Of a stretch of 64,000 nucleotides of DNA, positions 17,492 to 25,691 are shown piece by piece. The first letter of the stretch is position 1, and each line of letters opens with the position of its first letter. The position numbers were made by a program, and so were the translations under genes. The stretch lies in contig NZ_JAVHUY010000001.1 in assembly GCF_031085175.1 (NCBI RefSeq), positions 248,001 to 312,000 of the forward strand. Direction: 5' to 3'. The notes below the pieces were generated by a model. The model ran no database searches, was not told the DNA's origin, and saw nothing but the letters and a program-made list of their open reading frames with translations. This DNA comes from Phytohabitans maris. Its GTDB lineage: Bacteria; Actinomycetota; Actinomycetes; Mycobacteriales; Micromonosporaceae.

Positions 17492-18220
17492 CTATCCGGC
17501 TGGGCGGTCGTGCAGGGTGTCGGCCGGCGCCCGGCCGTACTCGGCGCGGTAGGCCGCGGCGAACCGGCCGAGGTGTGCGAAGCCCCACCGGTGCGCGACG
17601 CTGGCCACCGTCTCCCGGCCGGGCTCGGCGACCTGCAGGTCGGCGTGCGCCCGGGTCAGCCGTAACCGGCGCAGGTAGGCCATCGGCGGCATGCCCACGT
17701 GCTGCCGGAAACCCTCCTGCAGCGTGCGCACGCTGGTGCCGGCGGCCGCGGCGAGCGAGGTGGCGGTGAAGGCCCGGTCCGGCTCGGCCTCCATCGCGTC
17801 GATCGCCCGCTTGACGGCCCGCGGCCGGCTGGCCGGCTCCCGCCGGGCGCGGTCCTCGCGGAGCCGGTCGGCGGTCGCGGCCAGCAGCCCGCTGAGCACC
17901 GCCTGCCAGAGCTGCCCGGCGAGGACCGGCTGGTAGACGAGGCCGTCGGGGTCGTCCATCTCCGCGCGGACGAGGGCGGCCAGCCGGGCCAGGCTCCGCT
18001 CGCCGCCGGTGCTGAGGTCGGCCACCGCCGGGAGTGGCGCCGCCGGGGGCGGCTCTGCCGGGGGCGGGTCCGAGCGGGCGACCTGCCGTGGCAACGGGAG
18101 CACGGGGCCGAAGTGGACGGCCGGCAGGCGGGGGGCGGGCGCTGCCGCTGCCACGCAAGGCGCCACAGGCGGTGCGCAATATGTAATCTCCCGCATACCG
18201 GGAGTATTTTCCTGCCTCAT
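17492..18220 (-). CDS. AraC-type regulator with short, proline-rich N-terminus
   Basis: A 242-residue protein. The last ~100 residues are a full AraC double helix-turn-helix: FTATSLAAAAGTSVRTLQEG for the first, then RLRLTRAHADLQ and VASVAHRWGFAHLGRFAAAY for the second. The N-terminal part is unlike the ~200-residue ligand domain of related proteins: a Pro/Ala-rich stretch (residues ~10-55) leads directly into helices (GERSLARLAALVRAEMDDPD). It looks as if most of the cupin-like sensor has been lost or replaced. ATG 18220 is used; ATG 18196 is also possible and neither has a strong ribosome site. It converges on the 95-residue gene. Confidence 0.8.
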   Translation of the reverse strand: MRQENTPGMREITYCAPPVAPCVAAAAPAPRLPAVHFGPVLPLPRQVARSDPPPAEPPPAAPLPAVADLSTGGERSLARLAALVRAEMDDPDGLVYQPVLAGQLWQAVLSGLLAATADRLREDRARREPASRPRAVKRAIDAMEAEPDRAFTATSLAAAAGTSVRTLQEGFRQHVGMPPMAYLRRLRLTRAHADLQVAEPGRETVASVAHRWGFAHLGRFAAAYRAEYGRAPADTLHDRPAG

Positions 18221-18596
18221 CGGCCGGTCAACAGAAACCTGCAACTTTCATCAATGGCAGTACCTTATCCTGCGCGTTGCACGTGCAGATGGTGATCAGC
18301 GCAACCCCGATCTTGGCACGAACCGGGTTTACGGCCTCAAGCTGCGACGATCAACTCAATTCGCGACACTCGACCGGCGATTCCAGTGGCGCGCACCGGT
18401 ACCCTGGTGGGTAGTTTGCGTGCGTGGGGCCGTGGGTAAGAATGATACTGACTGTCCGGGTTGGCCGCTTTTGTCCCGGGAGACCGGAAACATTGCCGGC
18501 ACCGGGGTCTGGCGGCTGGCCGGGCGGAGGAATACGCTCGGTCGCGGCCCGCGTACTGACGAGGCGCCTGGGTTCCGGGCGGGTGGAGGTGTTCGC
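18221..18596. other. Intergenic region between AraC-type and STAS genes
   Basis: These 376 bases separate two divergent genes. I see no convincing coding sequence. The first ~130 bases are less GC-rich than the surroundings and could carry the AraC-type promoter. A candidate stress-sigma promoter for the STAS gene lies at 18414-18439. GGAGG at 18585-18589 is the STAS ribosome site. Confidence 0.5.
18414..18439 (+). promoter_or_regulatory. Candidate SigB/SigF-type promoter
   Basis: GTTT (18414-18417), a 16-base spacer and GGGTAA (18434-18439) resemble the GTTT/GGGTA pattern used by actinobacterial SigB/SigF/SigH-type factors. It would give a leader of about 150 bases before the STAS gene, a class of gene often controlled by such factors. 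This is pattern matching only. Confidence 0.35.
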
Positions 18597-18965
18597 GTGA
18601 GCCTGTCGATCGTGACGTCGGTTTCCCCCGACGGTGTTGTGGAGATTGCTCCGCGCGGAGAGATCGATGTCGACACGGCGCACGAGGTGCGTGAGGCGGT
18701 GGCGGCGGTGCTCACAAAGAGCCGGCCGGGCCGCATCGAGCTCAACATGAGACTTGTCACCTTCATCGACTCGGTGGGCATCAGCGCGATGGTCGCCGGG
18801 TTCCAGACGGCCGAGGTGAGCGGTGTCAAGCTGCTGGTGACCGAGCCGAGCCGGTTCGTGCACCGCCAGCTCTGGGTCACCGGGTTGCTCGGCCTCTTCG
18901 GCGCGCCCGAGCCCTATTTCGCGGGCAGTGCGCAGGCTCCCGAGGTGCCCTCTCCCGGCGTCTGA
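18597..18965 (+). CDS. STAS-domain anti-anti-sigma factor
   Basis: A 122-residue single STAS domain of the SpoIIAA/RsbV type. GEIDVDTAHEVREAVAAVL is the first half and FIDSVGISAMVAG carries the Ser in the D-S-x-G motif, the place where a partner anti-sigma kinase phosphorylates and inactivates the family. GTG 18597 is chosen because GGAGG stands eight bases upstream. In the family, the unphosphorylated protein binds the anti-sigma kinase and frees a stress sigma factor. No kinase or sigma gene adjoins it, so its partners must be elsewhere. The Ser/Thr kinase next door is unlike an RsbW-type kinase. Confidence 0.88.
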   Translation: MSLSIVTSVSPDGVVEIAPRGEIDVDTAHEVREAVAAVLTKSRPGRIELNMRLVTFIDSVGISAMVAGFQTAEVSGVKLLVTEPSRFVHRQLWVTGLLGLFGAPEPYFAGSAQAPEVPSPGV

Positions 18966-19089
18966 TCCGGCCCTCCGTCGCCCGGCGCGTGACCGGCTAA
19001 TCGCGCAGCGTGCGAGACGTTCGTCGATGTCGTGTGACACGCAACTGGGCCTTGTAATTGATCCAGCATGTACGGAATAGTCCGGTGGC

Positions 19090-19983
19090 GTGACGCTGCT
19101 GCGGATGGGCACCGCCATCGTCGGGCGATACATCGTCTTGCGGCCGATCGGGCGCGGGGGCGTGTCGGTCGTGTACGAGGCAGTGGACGCGGTGTCGCCG
19201 CGCCCGCTCGCCGTAAAGGTGCTGTCGCCGGCGCTGGCCGATGACGCCCGCGCGCAGGACAGCGTGCGGCGCGAGGCGCTCATCACGCAGCGCCTGCGGC
19301 ATCCGAGCGTGCCGCGGATCTACGACTTCGGCGACATGCGGCTGCCCGATGGCGGTTCCGCGCCGTACATGGTGATGGAGCTGCTCAGCGGCGTCTCGCT
19401 GGCCGACCGGCTCGCCGACGGCCCGATGCCGTGGGAGGAGGCGTTGCGGGTCGCCGCGACGGTCGCCGACGTGCTGGCGGTGGCGCACCGGCGGGGCTTC
19501 GTGCACCGCGACCTCACGATCGAAAACATCATGCTCACCCGCGACGGCGTGAAGATCATCGACTTCGGGCTGGCGACCACTGTGGACCGCCCGCGAAACG
19601 ACCGCCCGCGGGTGACCCGCACCACCGTGCCGCGCCGGCCGGCCGTGCCCGCGCACCCGGTCACGAGCGCTGCCCAGCCGGCCGACGACGTGTACTCGCT
19701 GGGCGTGCTCCTCTACCAGATGCTGACCGGCCGCTCGCCGTACCCGGGGTCGCTGGAGTCGCCGCACGTGCGCCGCCTGGCGCCGACGCCCGTGCTGGCG
19801 ATCGCCGGCCTGCCCCGCGAGGTCGCCGACATGTGCCGCTCGTGCATGGCCAAGCGCCCCGCCGACCGGCCGAGCAGCCGCGACCTCGCGTTCGCGCTCT
19901 GGGCGATGCTGCCCGCCCCGTCCATCCCCACCCGTGATCAAAGCTCCCTCGAAGTCGCTAGAACGACGTCAAGGGAGCTTTGA
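19090..19983 (+). CDS. Soluble Ser/Thr protein kinase with atypical activation segment
   Basis: A 297-residue kinase domain with no membrane or sensor part. Visible are the glycine loop PIGRGGVSVVYEA, the ATP lysine in LAVKVLSP, the hinge MVMELLSG, HRDLTIENIML and IIDFGLA. Two points are odd. The lysine that normally follows HRD-L is Thr. The activation segment after DFG is Pro/Arg-rich and lacks a recognisable APE motif before DDVYSLGVLLYQML. Catalysis may be weak or regulated differently. The last ~16 codons lie within a 60-bp palindrome and its TGA directly abuts the stop of the convergent surE. GTG 19090 is used; ATG 19105 is an equally good start. Confidence 0.85.
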   Translation: MTLLRMGTAIVGRYIVLRPIGRGGVSVVYEAVDAVSPRPLAVKVLSPALADDARAQDSVRREALITQRLRHPSVPRIYDFGDMRLPDGGSAPYMVMELLSGVSLADRLADGPMPWEEALRVAATVADVLAVAHRRGFVHRDLTIENIMLTRDGVKIIDFGLATTVDRPRNDRPRVTRTTVPRRPAVPAHPVTSAAQPADDVYSLGVLLYQMLTGRSPYPGSLESPHVRRLAPTPVLAIAGLPREVADMCRSCMAKRPADRPSSRDLAFALWAMLPAPSIPTRDQSSLEVARTTSREL

Positions 19984-19990
19984 TCACGGG
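19931..19990. terminator. Palindromic repeat terminator, copy 1
   Basis: Arms of 27 bases (CCCGTGATCAAAGCTCCCTC onward) pair across a 6-base centre with two mismatches. It is one of three related palindromes; the others are at 36891-36952 and 60373-60428. Here it overlaps the last codons and stop of the kinase gene, and the surE stop lies in the outer right arm (19984-19986). It is well placed to end both transcripts. Confidence 0.85.
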
Positions 19991-20790
19991 CCGTCGGGCA
20001 GGTCGACGTCGACCTCGCTTACCGCGCGTACTGCCGTGAGCGTGGCGTACCCCTCGGCCAGCAGCGCCAGGTCGGTACCCTCCTCCAGCCGCGCGCTGGA
20101 CTCCTCGAGCGCCGTCCGCACGTACCCCCGGCCGGTCTCCGCCACCGCCATCTGCACCTGGCCGAAGCGGGCCAGCCGGGCCCGGCGTACCCCCTTGACG
20201 TGGTCGCGGGGGAGGTCCGGGACGTTGAGGTTGAGGACGGTGCCCTCCGGGAGGTCTTTGACCGTGGGGAGCAGGTCGGCGGCGATGGCCGCCGCGGTCT
20301 CCCAGTGCCGCCCCGCGTCGGTGTGCCCCGGCCGCAGCCCGGCCGCGCCGCCGCTCGCCGCGGAGGCCGCGCTGGCGGTGAGCACGTCCAGCGAGACGGC
20401 GAGCGCCCGCGAGCCGTTGTCGGCGGCGGTGAACGCGGCGCCGACCGTACCCGAGTGGAGCACCGCGAGGCCGGCGTTGGCGCCCCGGTTGATGCCGGAG
20501 TAGACCAGGTCGGGCGCCGGGCCGAAGGCGCCCCGGCTGGCGATCAGCACGATGAACGCGGGCGAGCCGGCCACCCCGTACGCCTCGACGCCGTCGAGAC
20601 CGTCGATCGTGTGGGTCACCACCACGATCCGCCCGTCCTCCTCCACGGCCGTCATCGCCGCGCTCATGCCGCTCGCCTCCTGGCTGGGCGCGGCGACCAC
20701 CACGTCGTGCCCCGCGCTCGCCAGCGCCCGTGCCAGGACCCGGATGCCCGGCGCCTGGATCCCGTCGTCGTTCGTGACAAGTATCCTCAT
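19984..20790 (-). CDS. surE: 5'/3'-nucleotidase SurE
   Basis: A 268-residue SurE phosphatase, which removes phosphate from nucleoside monophosphates and is linked to stationary-phase survival. The metal site is visible in MRILVTNDDGIQAPG (adjacent Asp residues), APSQEASGMSAAMT (Ser ligand) and SGINRGANAG (Asn ligand). Length is normal. Its start overlaps the stop of the upstream pfkB-type gene by four bases (ATGA), so the two are translationally coupled. Its stop immediately abuts that of the converging Ser/Thr kinase, both within a palindromic terminator. Confidence 0.93.
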   Translation of the reverse strand: MRILVTNDDGIQAPGIRVLARALASAGHDVVVAAPSQEASGMSAAMTAVEEDGRIVVVTHTIDGLDGVEAYGVAGSPAFIVLIASRGAFGPAPDLVYSGINRGANAGLAVLHSGTVGAAFTAADNGSRALAVSLDVLTASAASAASGGAAGLRPGHTDAGRHWETAAAIAADLLPTVKDLPEGTVLNLNVPDLPRDHVKGVRRARLARFGQVQMAVAETGRGYVRTALEESSARLEEGTDLALLAEGYATLTAVRAVSEVDVDLPDGP

Positions 20791-21710
20791 GCGTCAAGTC
20801 TCTTCAGGTTTACCCGCTCGACAAGGCTCCGCACCGCGTCGGCCCGGCCGCTGCCGAGCCCGTGGCGGGTGACGTTGAGGGCGCCCGCCGCCGCGCCGGT
20901 GCGCACCGCGGTGCCCGCGTCGCCGCCCTGGGCCAGCACGGCCGCCACCCCGGCGGTCATCGAGTCGCCGGCCCCGCGCGCGTCGGCCACCTCCAGGCGG
21001 GGCGACTCCACCCGGTACGCCTCGCCGTCCAGCAGCGCCAGCGCCCCCTCGCCGGCCCGGCTGACGAGCACCGTGGTGGCGCCGTCGGCGTGCAGCCCGT
21101 GCAGCGCGCCGATCAGCTCGGCCTCGCTGTCGTCCTTGGCCCGCCCGTCGGTGATCAGCTCCTCGTGGCTGGCCTTGACCAGATACGGCTGCCCTTGGAG
21201 CACCGCCGACAGGTAGTCGCCGGAGAGGTCGGCCACCACCTTGACACCGTTGCGGCCGAGGTCCGCGGCGAGCCGCCGGTACGTGTCGGCGGGCAGCATC
21301 GACGGCTCCGCCGGCCCGCTGAGCACCGCGACCTGCGCCCGCATGGCGGCAGCGAGCGTGAGGCTGTAGAGCTCGTCCAGCTCGTGGCGGTTCAGCGGCT
21401 CGCCAGGCACGTCGGCGATCTCGGTGCGGGTGCCGCCGCGCCGGTCGTGCACGTACCCTCCGCTGGTCGCCTCGCGGGTGACCGCCCGCAGCTCGATCCC
21501 TTCGGCGGAGAGCAGCGCCTGGAGCACCTGGCCGATCTCGCCGCCGACCGCCGCGCACATGACGACCGGCGGGCCCAGCTCGATGATCATGCGGGCCTGC
21601 CACACGCCCTGGCCGCCTGGGTGTACGTGGATCTCCACCGCCTCGGCCGGCTGCTCGACGGTCACGGTGAGCTGCGGCGCCGGCGCGAACACCAGGACGT
21701 GGTTGGCCAT
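20787..21710 (-). CDS. PfkB-family carbohydrate kinase
   Basis: A 307-residue ribokinase-superfamily enzyme. The C-terminal signature ADARGAGDSMTAGVAAVL contains the catalytic Asp and anion hole of PfkB kinases. HPGGQGVWQARM near residue 32 resembles the N-terminal substrate motif, and LVKASHEELITDGR and TTVLVSRAGEGAL are conserved core blocks. The overall look is near 1-phosphofructokinase and tagatose-6-phosphate kinase (VLVFAPAPQLTVTVE start), but the substrate is uncertain. ATG 21710 is used since longer forms run into the promoter region. It is coupled to surE by a four-base overlap. Confidence 0.85.
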   Translation of the reverse strand: MANHVLVFAPAPQLTVTVEQPAEAVEIHVHPGGQGVWQARMIIELGPPVVMCAAVGGEIGQVLQALLSAEGIELRAVTREATSGGYVHDRRGGTRTEIADVPGEPLNRHELDELYSLTLAAAMRAQVAVLSGPAEPSMLPADTYRRLAADLGRNGVKVVADLSGDYLSAVLQGQPYLVKASHEELITDGRAKDDSEAELIGALHGLHADGATTVLVSRAGEGALALLDGEAYRVESPRLEVADARGAGDSMTAGVAAVLAQGGDAGTAVRTGAAAGALNVTRHGLGSGRADAVRSLVERVNLKRLDA

Positions 21711-21952
21711 ACCCCCTAGTTCCCCGCCCGGGCGGTTGATACGCGCGCCCGCCCGCCGGTGCGGCGGGTCCTGCCCCACGGCTTGTAGGCGGAAATGGCG
21801 GTTAGCGCGGTCAGCGCCACGAACGACACGCGTTCGCGGGAAGGGTCGGCGCCGCCGTCGGTCCGGCAGCGGCGATCCGGGTACGCCCGGGAGGCACACG
21901 AAAGCCATTGACGTTTATGATTAACGAACATCATCAATGGAAGGGTTGCTTC

Positions 21953-23128
21953 ATGAGAGTGCGTGCACGGGTCGCCGTCGCCGGGGCGGCCGCGCTGCTG
22001 GTCAGCGCCGCGGTCGCGGTGAGCCCGACCCTGGTACCAGCGGCCGGGGCGGCCGCCGGCTGCCTCGTCGACTACCGGGTCAACCAGTGGGCCGGCGGGT
22101 TCACCGCGACGGTACGGGTGACCGCGGGCGACGCCGCCGCCAACGGCTGGACGGTCACCTGGACGTACGGCGGCGACCAGCGCATCACGAACGGCTGGAG
22201 CGCCACCGTGACCCAGTCCGGTGCCGCGGTCACCGCGACCAACGCGGCGTGGAACGGCTCGCTGCCGGCCGGTGGCTGGACCGAGTTCGGCGTGCAGGGC
22301 ACGTACGCGGCGAGCAACGCCGCGCCGTCGGGCTTCACGCTGAACGGCGAGGCCTGCAACGGTGCGGCCCCCACCTCGCCTCCCGCCACCTCCGCTCCGC
22401 CGACCTCCGCTCCGCCCACGTCGCCGCCTCCGCCCACCGGGTGCGGGACGGCCGCCTTCTGCGACGGCTTCGAGAGCCAGGCGGGCGGTGCCCCGTCCGG
22501 CGCGTGGAGCGTGTCCTATCCGGACTGCCAGGGCACCGGGACGGCCACAGTGGACACCGGGGTCGCGCACAGCAGCGCCAAGTCGGTACGCGTGAACGGC
22601 GCCACCGGCTACTGCAACCACGTCTTCGTGGGTACGACGAGCGGAGTGAGCGGCCTGGGCGCCGTGCGGTACGCCCGCTTCTGGGTACGCCACACGACCG
22701 CGCTTCCGGCCCAGCACGTCACGTTCCTGGCCATGCGCGACGCCGCCGACGGCAACCGCGACCTGCGCATGGGCGGCCAGAACGGTGCCCTGCAATGGAA
22801 CCGTGCCTCCGACGACGCCACGCTGCCCGAGCAGAGCCCGGCCGGGGTCGCGCTGAGCCTGCCGCTGGCGACGAACCGGTGGACCTGCGTCGAGTTCACT
22901 GTGGACGGCACACAGGGCCACCTGCGTACCTGGGTGGACGGCGGTGAGGTGGCCGGCCTGGTCGCCGACGGCACCCCCACGCCGGACGTCGACCGCCAGT
23001 GGTCGTCCCGCGCCAACTGGCGCCCCAACCTCACGGACCTGCGGCTGGGCTGGGAGAGCTACGGCGAGGGCGCCGACACCCTCTGGTTCGACGACGTAGC
23101 CCTGAGCACCACCCGCATCGGCTGCTAG
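21953..23128 (+). CDS. Secreted CBM2 protein with C-terminal Cip1-like domain
   Basis: A 391-residue secreted protein. Residues 1-32 are a Sec signal ending in PAAGAAA. Residues ~34-132 are a family 2 carbohydrate-binding module (CLVDYRVNQWAGGFTATV, NGWTVTWTY, AWNGSLPAGGW and a closing Cys), which binds cellulose or chitin. A Pro/Ser/Thr linker follows (~135-158). The last ~230 residues begin CGTAAFCDGFES, end LWFDDVALSTTRIGC and contain RFWVRHTTALPAQHV; this resembles the jelly-roll of fungal/actinobacterial Cip1-type proteins, but I recognise it by look only and assign no activity. AAGGG precedes ATG 21953. A TATGAT element at 21916-21921 may be part of its promoter. No CebR-type operator was found. 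Confidence 0.82.
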   Translation: MRVRARVAVAGAAALLVSAAVAVSPTLVPAAGAAAGCLVDYRVNQWAGGFTATVRVTAGDAAANGWTVTWTYGGDQRITNGWSATVTQSGAAVTATNAAWNGSLPAGGWTEFGVQGTYAASNAAPSGFTLNGEACNGAAPTSPPATSAPPTSAPPTSPPPPTGCGTAAFCDGFESQAGGAPSGAWSVSYPDCQGTGTATVDTGVAHSSAKSVRVNGATGYCNHVFVGTTSGVSGLGAVRYARFWVRHTTALPAQHVTFLAMRDAADGNRDLRMGGQNGALQWNRASDDATLPEQSPAGVALSLPLATNRWTCVEFTVDGTQGHLRTWVDGGEVAGLVADGTPTPDVDRQWSSRANWRPNLTDLRLGWESYGEGADTLWFDDVALSTTRIGC

Positions 23129-23137
23129 CACAAGCGA

Positions 23138-23169
23138 TCCGGGAGGGAGCGACCCCGCTCCCTCCCGGA
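23138..23169. terminator. Strong hairpin between converging CBM2 and GH3 genes
   Basis: A perfect 14-bp stem, TCCGGGAGGGAGCG / CGCTCCCTCCCGGA, with the loop ACCC. It lies 9 bases after the CBM2 stop and 20 bases from the end of the converging GH3 gene, so it can serve both. Confidence 0.8.
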
Positions 23170-23189
23170 CGGTGGCGGGCGCAACCTGC

Positions 23190-24899
23190 TCAGCCGGCCT
23201 GGGCGGTGCAGGACGATCGCGGGAGGCCGGTGACCGGGACGGGGGAGCGGCCCTTCGCCGGGGTCTTGCCGGCCAGTACGGCGGCCAGGGCGGCCATCGA
23301 CGGCTGGCTGGACGAGTACGTGGCGAGCAGCACCGGCGAGTCGGACTTGGCCAGCAGGTACGGGGTGTCCATCGCGACCGTGACGGCCGCGCCCTTGCGG
23401 AGGTCGCCCTGCCCGTCGCCGTACCCGACCAGGTGGACCACCGTACCGCCGCTCGTGACGACCTGGACGCCGGCGGCGCGCAGGGCTTCGACGAGCCAGC
23501 CGCGCGCGGTGTCGCGGCCGCCCGCGGCGGTGACCTGGACCGGGCCGCGCAGTGCGGTGCCGCAGGCGCCGCGGAGCTGGGTGACCGCGGCGGCGGCGAG
23601 CTTGGCGGCGGCCTCGCGGTGGGCGGCGCTGCCCACAGTGGACATCTCCGGCGCGGCGCCGCCGGCCAGCTCGAACCTCAGCGTCAGCACCCGGGTGACC
23701 GCCTCGACCAGGCGGGCGCGGCTCAGGTCGCCGACCCGCAGGCCGGACAGCAGGCCGTTGTACGCCTCGGGCAGCTTGTCGGGCATCAGCAGGAGGTCGT
23801 TGCCGGCGTTGAGGGCGCGCACCGCCGCCTCGCCGGCGGGCCAGCGCTTGGCCGGGGCCATGTTCATGCCGTCGGTGACGACCACGCCCTGGAAGCCGAG
23901 CTGGCCGCGGAGCAGGTCGGTGAGGACCTTGCGGGAGAACGTCGCGGGCGTGCCCGGGTCGATCGCCTTCACGTCGAGGTGGCCGGACATCACGAGCTTG
24001 GCACCGGCGCCGATGCCCGCCACGAACGGGGGCAGGTCGCCGCGGTCGAGGCTGGCCCGGCTCTGCCCGAGACCGGGCAGCGCGTCGTGCGAGTCGCCGG
24101 CGGTGTGGCCGTGGCCCGGAAAGTGCTTGAGCGTGGCCGCGACGCCGCTCGCCTGCAGGCCGCGTACGGCGCCGGCGACCTGCGCGGAGACCTGGGTCGG
24201 GTCGGCGCCGAACGAGCGGGAGCCGATCACCGAGCTGCCCGCGTTGCCGAGCACGTCGGCGACCGGGGCGAAGTCGACGTTGACGCCCAGCGCGGCGAGC
24301 TCGTCGCCGGCCGCGCGCCAGGCGGCCTCGGTGAGGCGGGGATCACCGGCCGCGCCGGCACCCATCGCGCTCGGCAGCGCGGTCACGCCGGTCTTGATCC
24401 GGGTGACCACGCCGTACTCCTGGTCGGTGCCGATGAGCAGCGGCGCGGAGCCGGCGGCGAGCTTGGCGCTGGCGGCCTGCAGCCCAGTGGTGAGCCCGCG
24501 CACCTGCTGGGGGCTGTCCACATTGGTCGTGCCCTGGTTTTGCGAGGTGGGGTCGTCCGCGGAGAAGCCGACCAGGATCAGGCCGCCGAGGCGGTACCGG
24601 GCGACCATCTCGGCCGGGGTGTCGACGCCGGCCAGCTGCTGGTTGCCCGCCTTGTTGCCGGGCGTGACGTCGGTGGCCGAGGAGCCGTACGCGTACGGCA
24701 TCAGCACCTGCCCCACGAGGTCTTCGTCGGAGAGCGTGCCGGCGAGGGCGGCGGCCCGCTGCGCCGGGCTTGAGCCGGCCGGCGGCGTCGGTCTGGCGGA
24801 CGCGGGTGCGGACGTGGTGGGGGCCGGCGCCGGAGGGGAAGACTGGCAGCCGGCCGCGAGCAGGAGCACGGCCAGGAGCGCGCGGGTTCGCAGACGCAC
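23190..24899 (-). CDS. Glycoside hydrolase family 3 lipoprotein (NagZ-like)
   Basis: A 569-residue lipoprotein. The signal ends in the lipobox LLAAGC, and a Pro/Ser/Ala linker follows. The GH3 catalytic domain shows GTDQEYGVVTRI, NVDFAPVADVL, KHFPGHGHTAGDSH and VVVTDGMNMAPA. The last contains the Asp nucleophile. The His of DSH in the preceding motif forms the general acid/base dyad of beta-N-acetylhexosaminidases of the NagZ type. A C-terminal ~150-residue GH3 accessory domain follows. Removal of N-acetylglucosamine from cell-wall or chitin fragments outside the membrane is likely. GTG 24899 is preferred over an upstream TTG at 24935 because it gives a compact signal peptide. Confidence 0.9.
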   Translation of the reverse strand: MRLRTRALLAVLLLAAGCQSSPPAPAPTTSAPASARPTPPAGSSPAQRAAALAGTLSDEDLVGQVLMPYAYGSSATDVTPGNKAGNQQLAGVDTPAEMVARYRLGGLILVGFSADDPTSQNQGTTNVDSPQQVRGLTTGLQAASAKLAAGSAPLLIGTDQEYGVVTRIKTGVTALPSAMGAGAAGDPRLTEAAWRAAGDELAALGVNVDFAPVADVLGNAGSSVIGSRSFGADPTQVSAQVAGAVRGLQASGVAATLKHFPGHGHTAGDSHDALPGLGQSRASLDRGDLPPFVAGIGAGAKLVMSGHLDVKAIDPGTPATFSRKVLTDLLRGQLGFQGVVVTDGMNMAPAKRWPAGEAAVRALNAGNDLLLMPDKLPEAYNGLLSGLRVGDLSRARLVEAVTRVLTLRFELAGGAAPEMSTVGSAAHREAAAKLAAAAVTQLRGACGTALRGPVQVTAAGGRDTARGWLVEALRAAGVQVVTSGGTVVHLVGYGDGQGDLRKGAAVTVAMDTPYLLAKSDSPVLLATYSSSQPSMAALAAVLAGKTPAKGRSPVPVTGLPRSSCTAQAG

Positions 24900-24946
24900 G
24901 CCAGCTATCAGAACAGCCTGGGCGAGCCGGGGCAAATGGACGACCG

Positions 24947-25438
24947 TCAGCCGACCCGGGTGAGCAGCGTGACGGGGGCGCCGTCGCCGGCGTACCGGTA
25001 GGGCTCGAGCTCGGCGTCCCAGGCCGTCCCGAGGGCCCGCTCGAGGGCGTGGGCGAGGGCCTCCGGCGCGCGGGCGCTCTCCATGATGCTGCGCAGCCGG
25101 TCCTCGCCGAGCTGGATGTCACCGGCCGCGCCGGCGGTGGCGCGGAAGAGGCCGCGGCCGGGCACGTACATGAAGCGCTCGCCGTCGGCGCCTGGGCTGG
25201 GCTCCTCGGTGACCTCGAAACGGATCATCGGCCACTGCCGGAGGGCAGCAGCCAGCTCCGCGCCGGTCCCCGGGCGTCCGGTCCAACTGCACTCGGCCCG
25301 GCGAGCGCCGGATTCGACCGGCTGGCTGGTCCAGTGCAGGTTGACCGGCGCGGTGAGGACGCGCGCGATCGCCCACTCGACGTGCGCACACACGGCGAGC
25401 GGGGTCGAGTGGACGTATACGACGCCACGCGTTGGCAC
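24947..25438 (-). CDS. DUF3145 family protein
   Basis: A 163-residue protein with the DUF3145 start PTRGVVYVHSTPLAVCAHVE and later LRQWPMIRFEVTEEPS, FMYVPGRGLFRA and LGTAWDAELEPYRYAGDG. This family is restricted to actinobacteria and has no assigned function. It is cytoplasmic, with no signal or membrane helix. GTG 25438 has GGGAGG upstream. It is followed after 47 bases by the GH3 gene on the same strand, so they may share a transcript, and it is divergent from the 108-residue gene at 25692. Confidence 0.9.
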   Translation of the reverse strand: MPTRGVVYVHSTPLAVCAHVEWAIARVLTAPVNLHWTSQPVESGARRAECSWTGRPGTGAELAAALRQWPMIRFEVTEEPSPGADGERFMYVPGRGLFRATAGAAGDIQLGEDRLRSIMESARAPEALAHALERALGTAWDAELEPYRYAGDGAPVTLLTRVG

Positions 25439-25691
25439 TGTGACCTCCCGGAGAGCGAGGTGCGTCTTCCCCTACGACCTCGATCAACGGGCGGTTGAAT
25501 CACATGATGACTGGTGTGACGGATGGTGCGCCAGAGAATCGGAAAACTCGGCCGAGAATTCCCCTTGGTCGTAACGCATTTCCGCCGGCGTTGTGACGGA
25601 GAGCGCTGGCCACCGCACGAGCGGTGCGGCCGGTGCATCGGGTAAAGTTCTCTGGTCTGTTTACTCTGTCCTCCCTGCAAGGAGTGCCTCC

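Noticed and set aside
21711-21952. CebR-type cellulose operator upstream of the CBM2 gene
   Set aside because: The TGGGAGCGCTCCCA-type palindrome is not present in the 242 bases.
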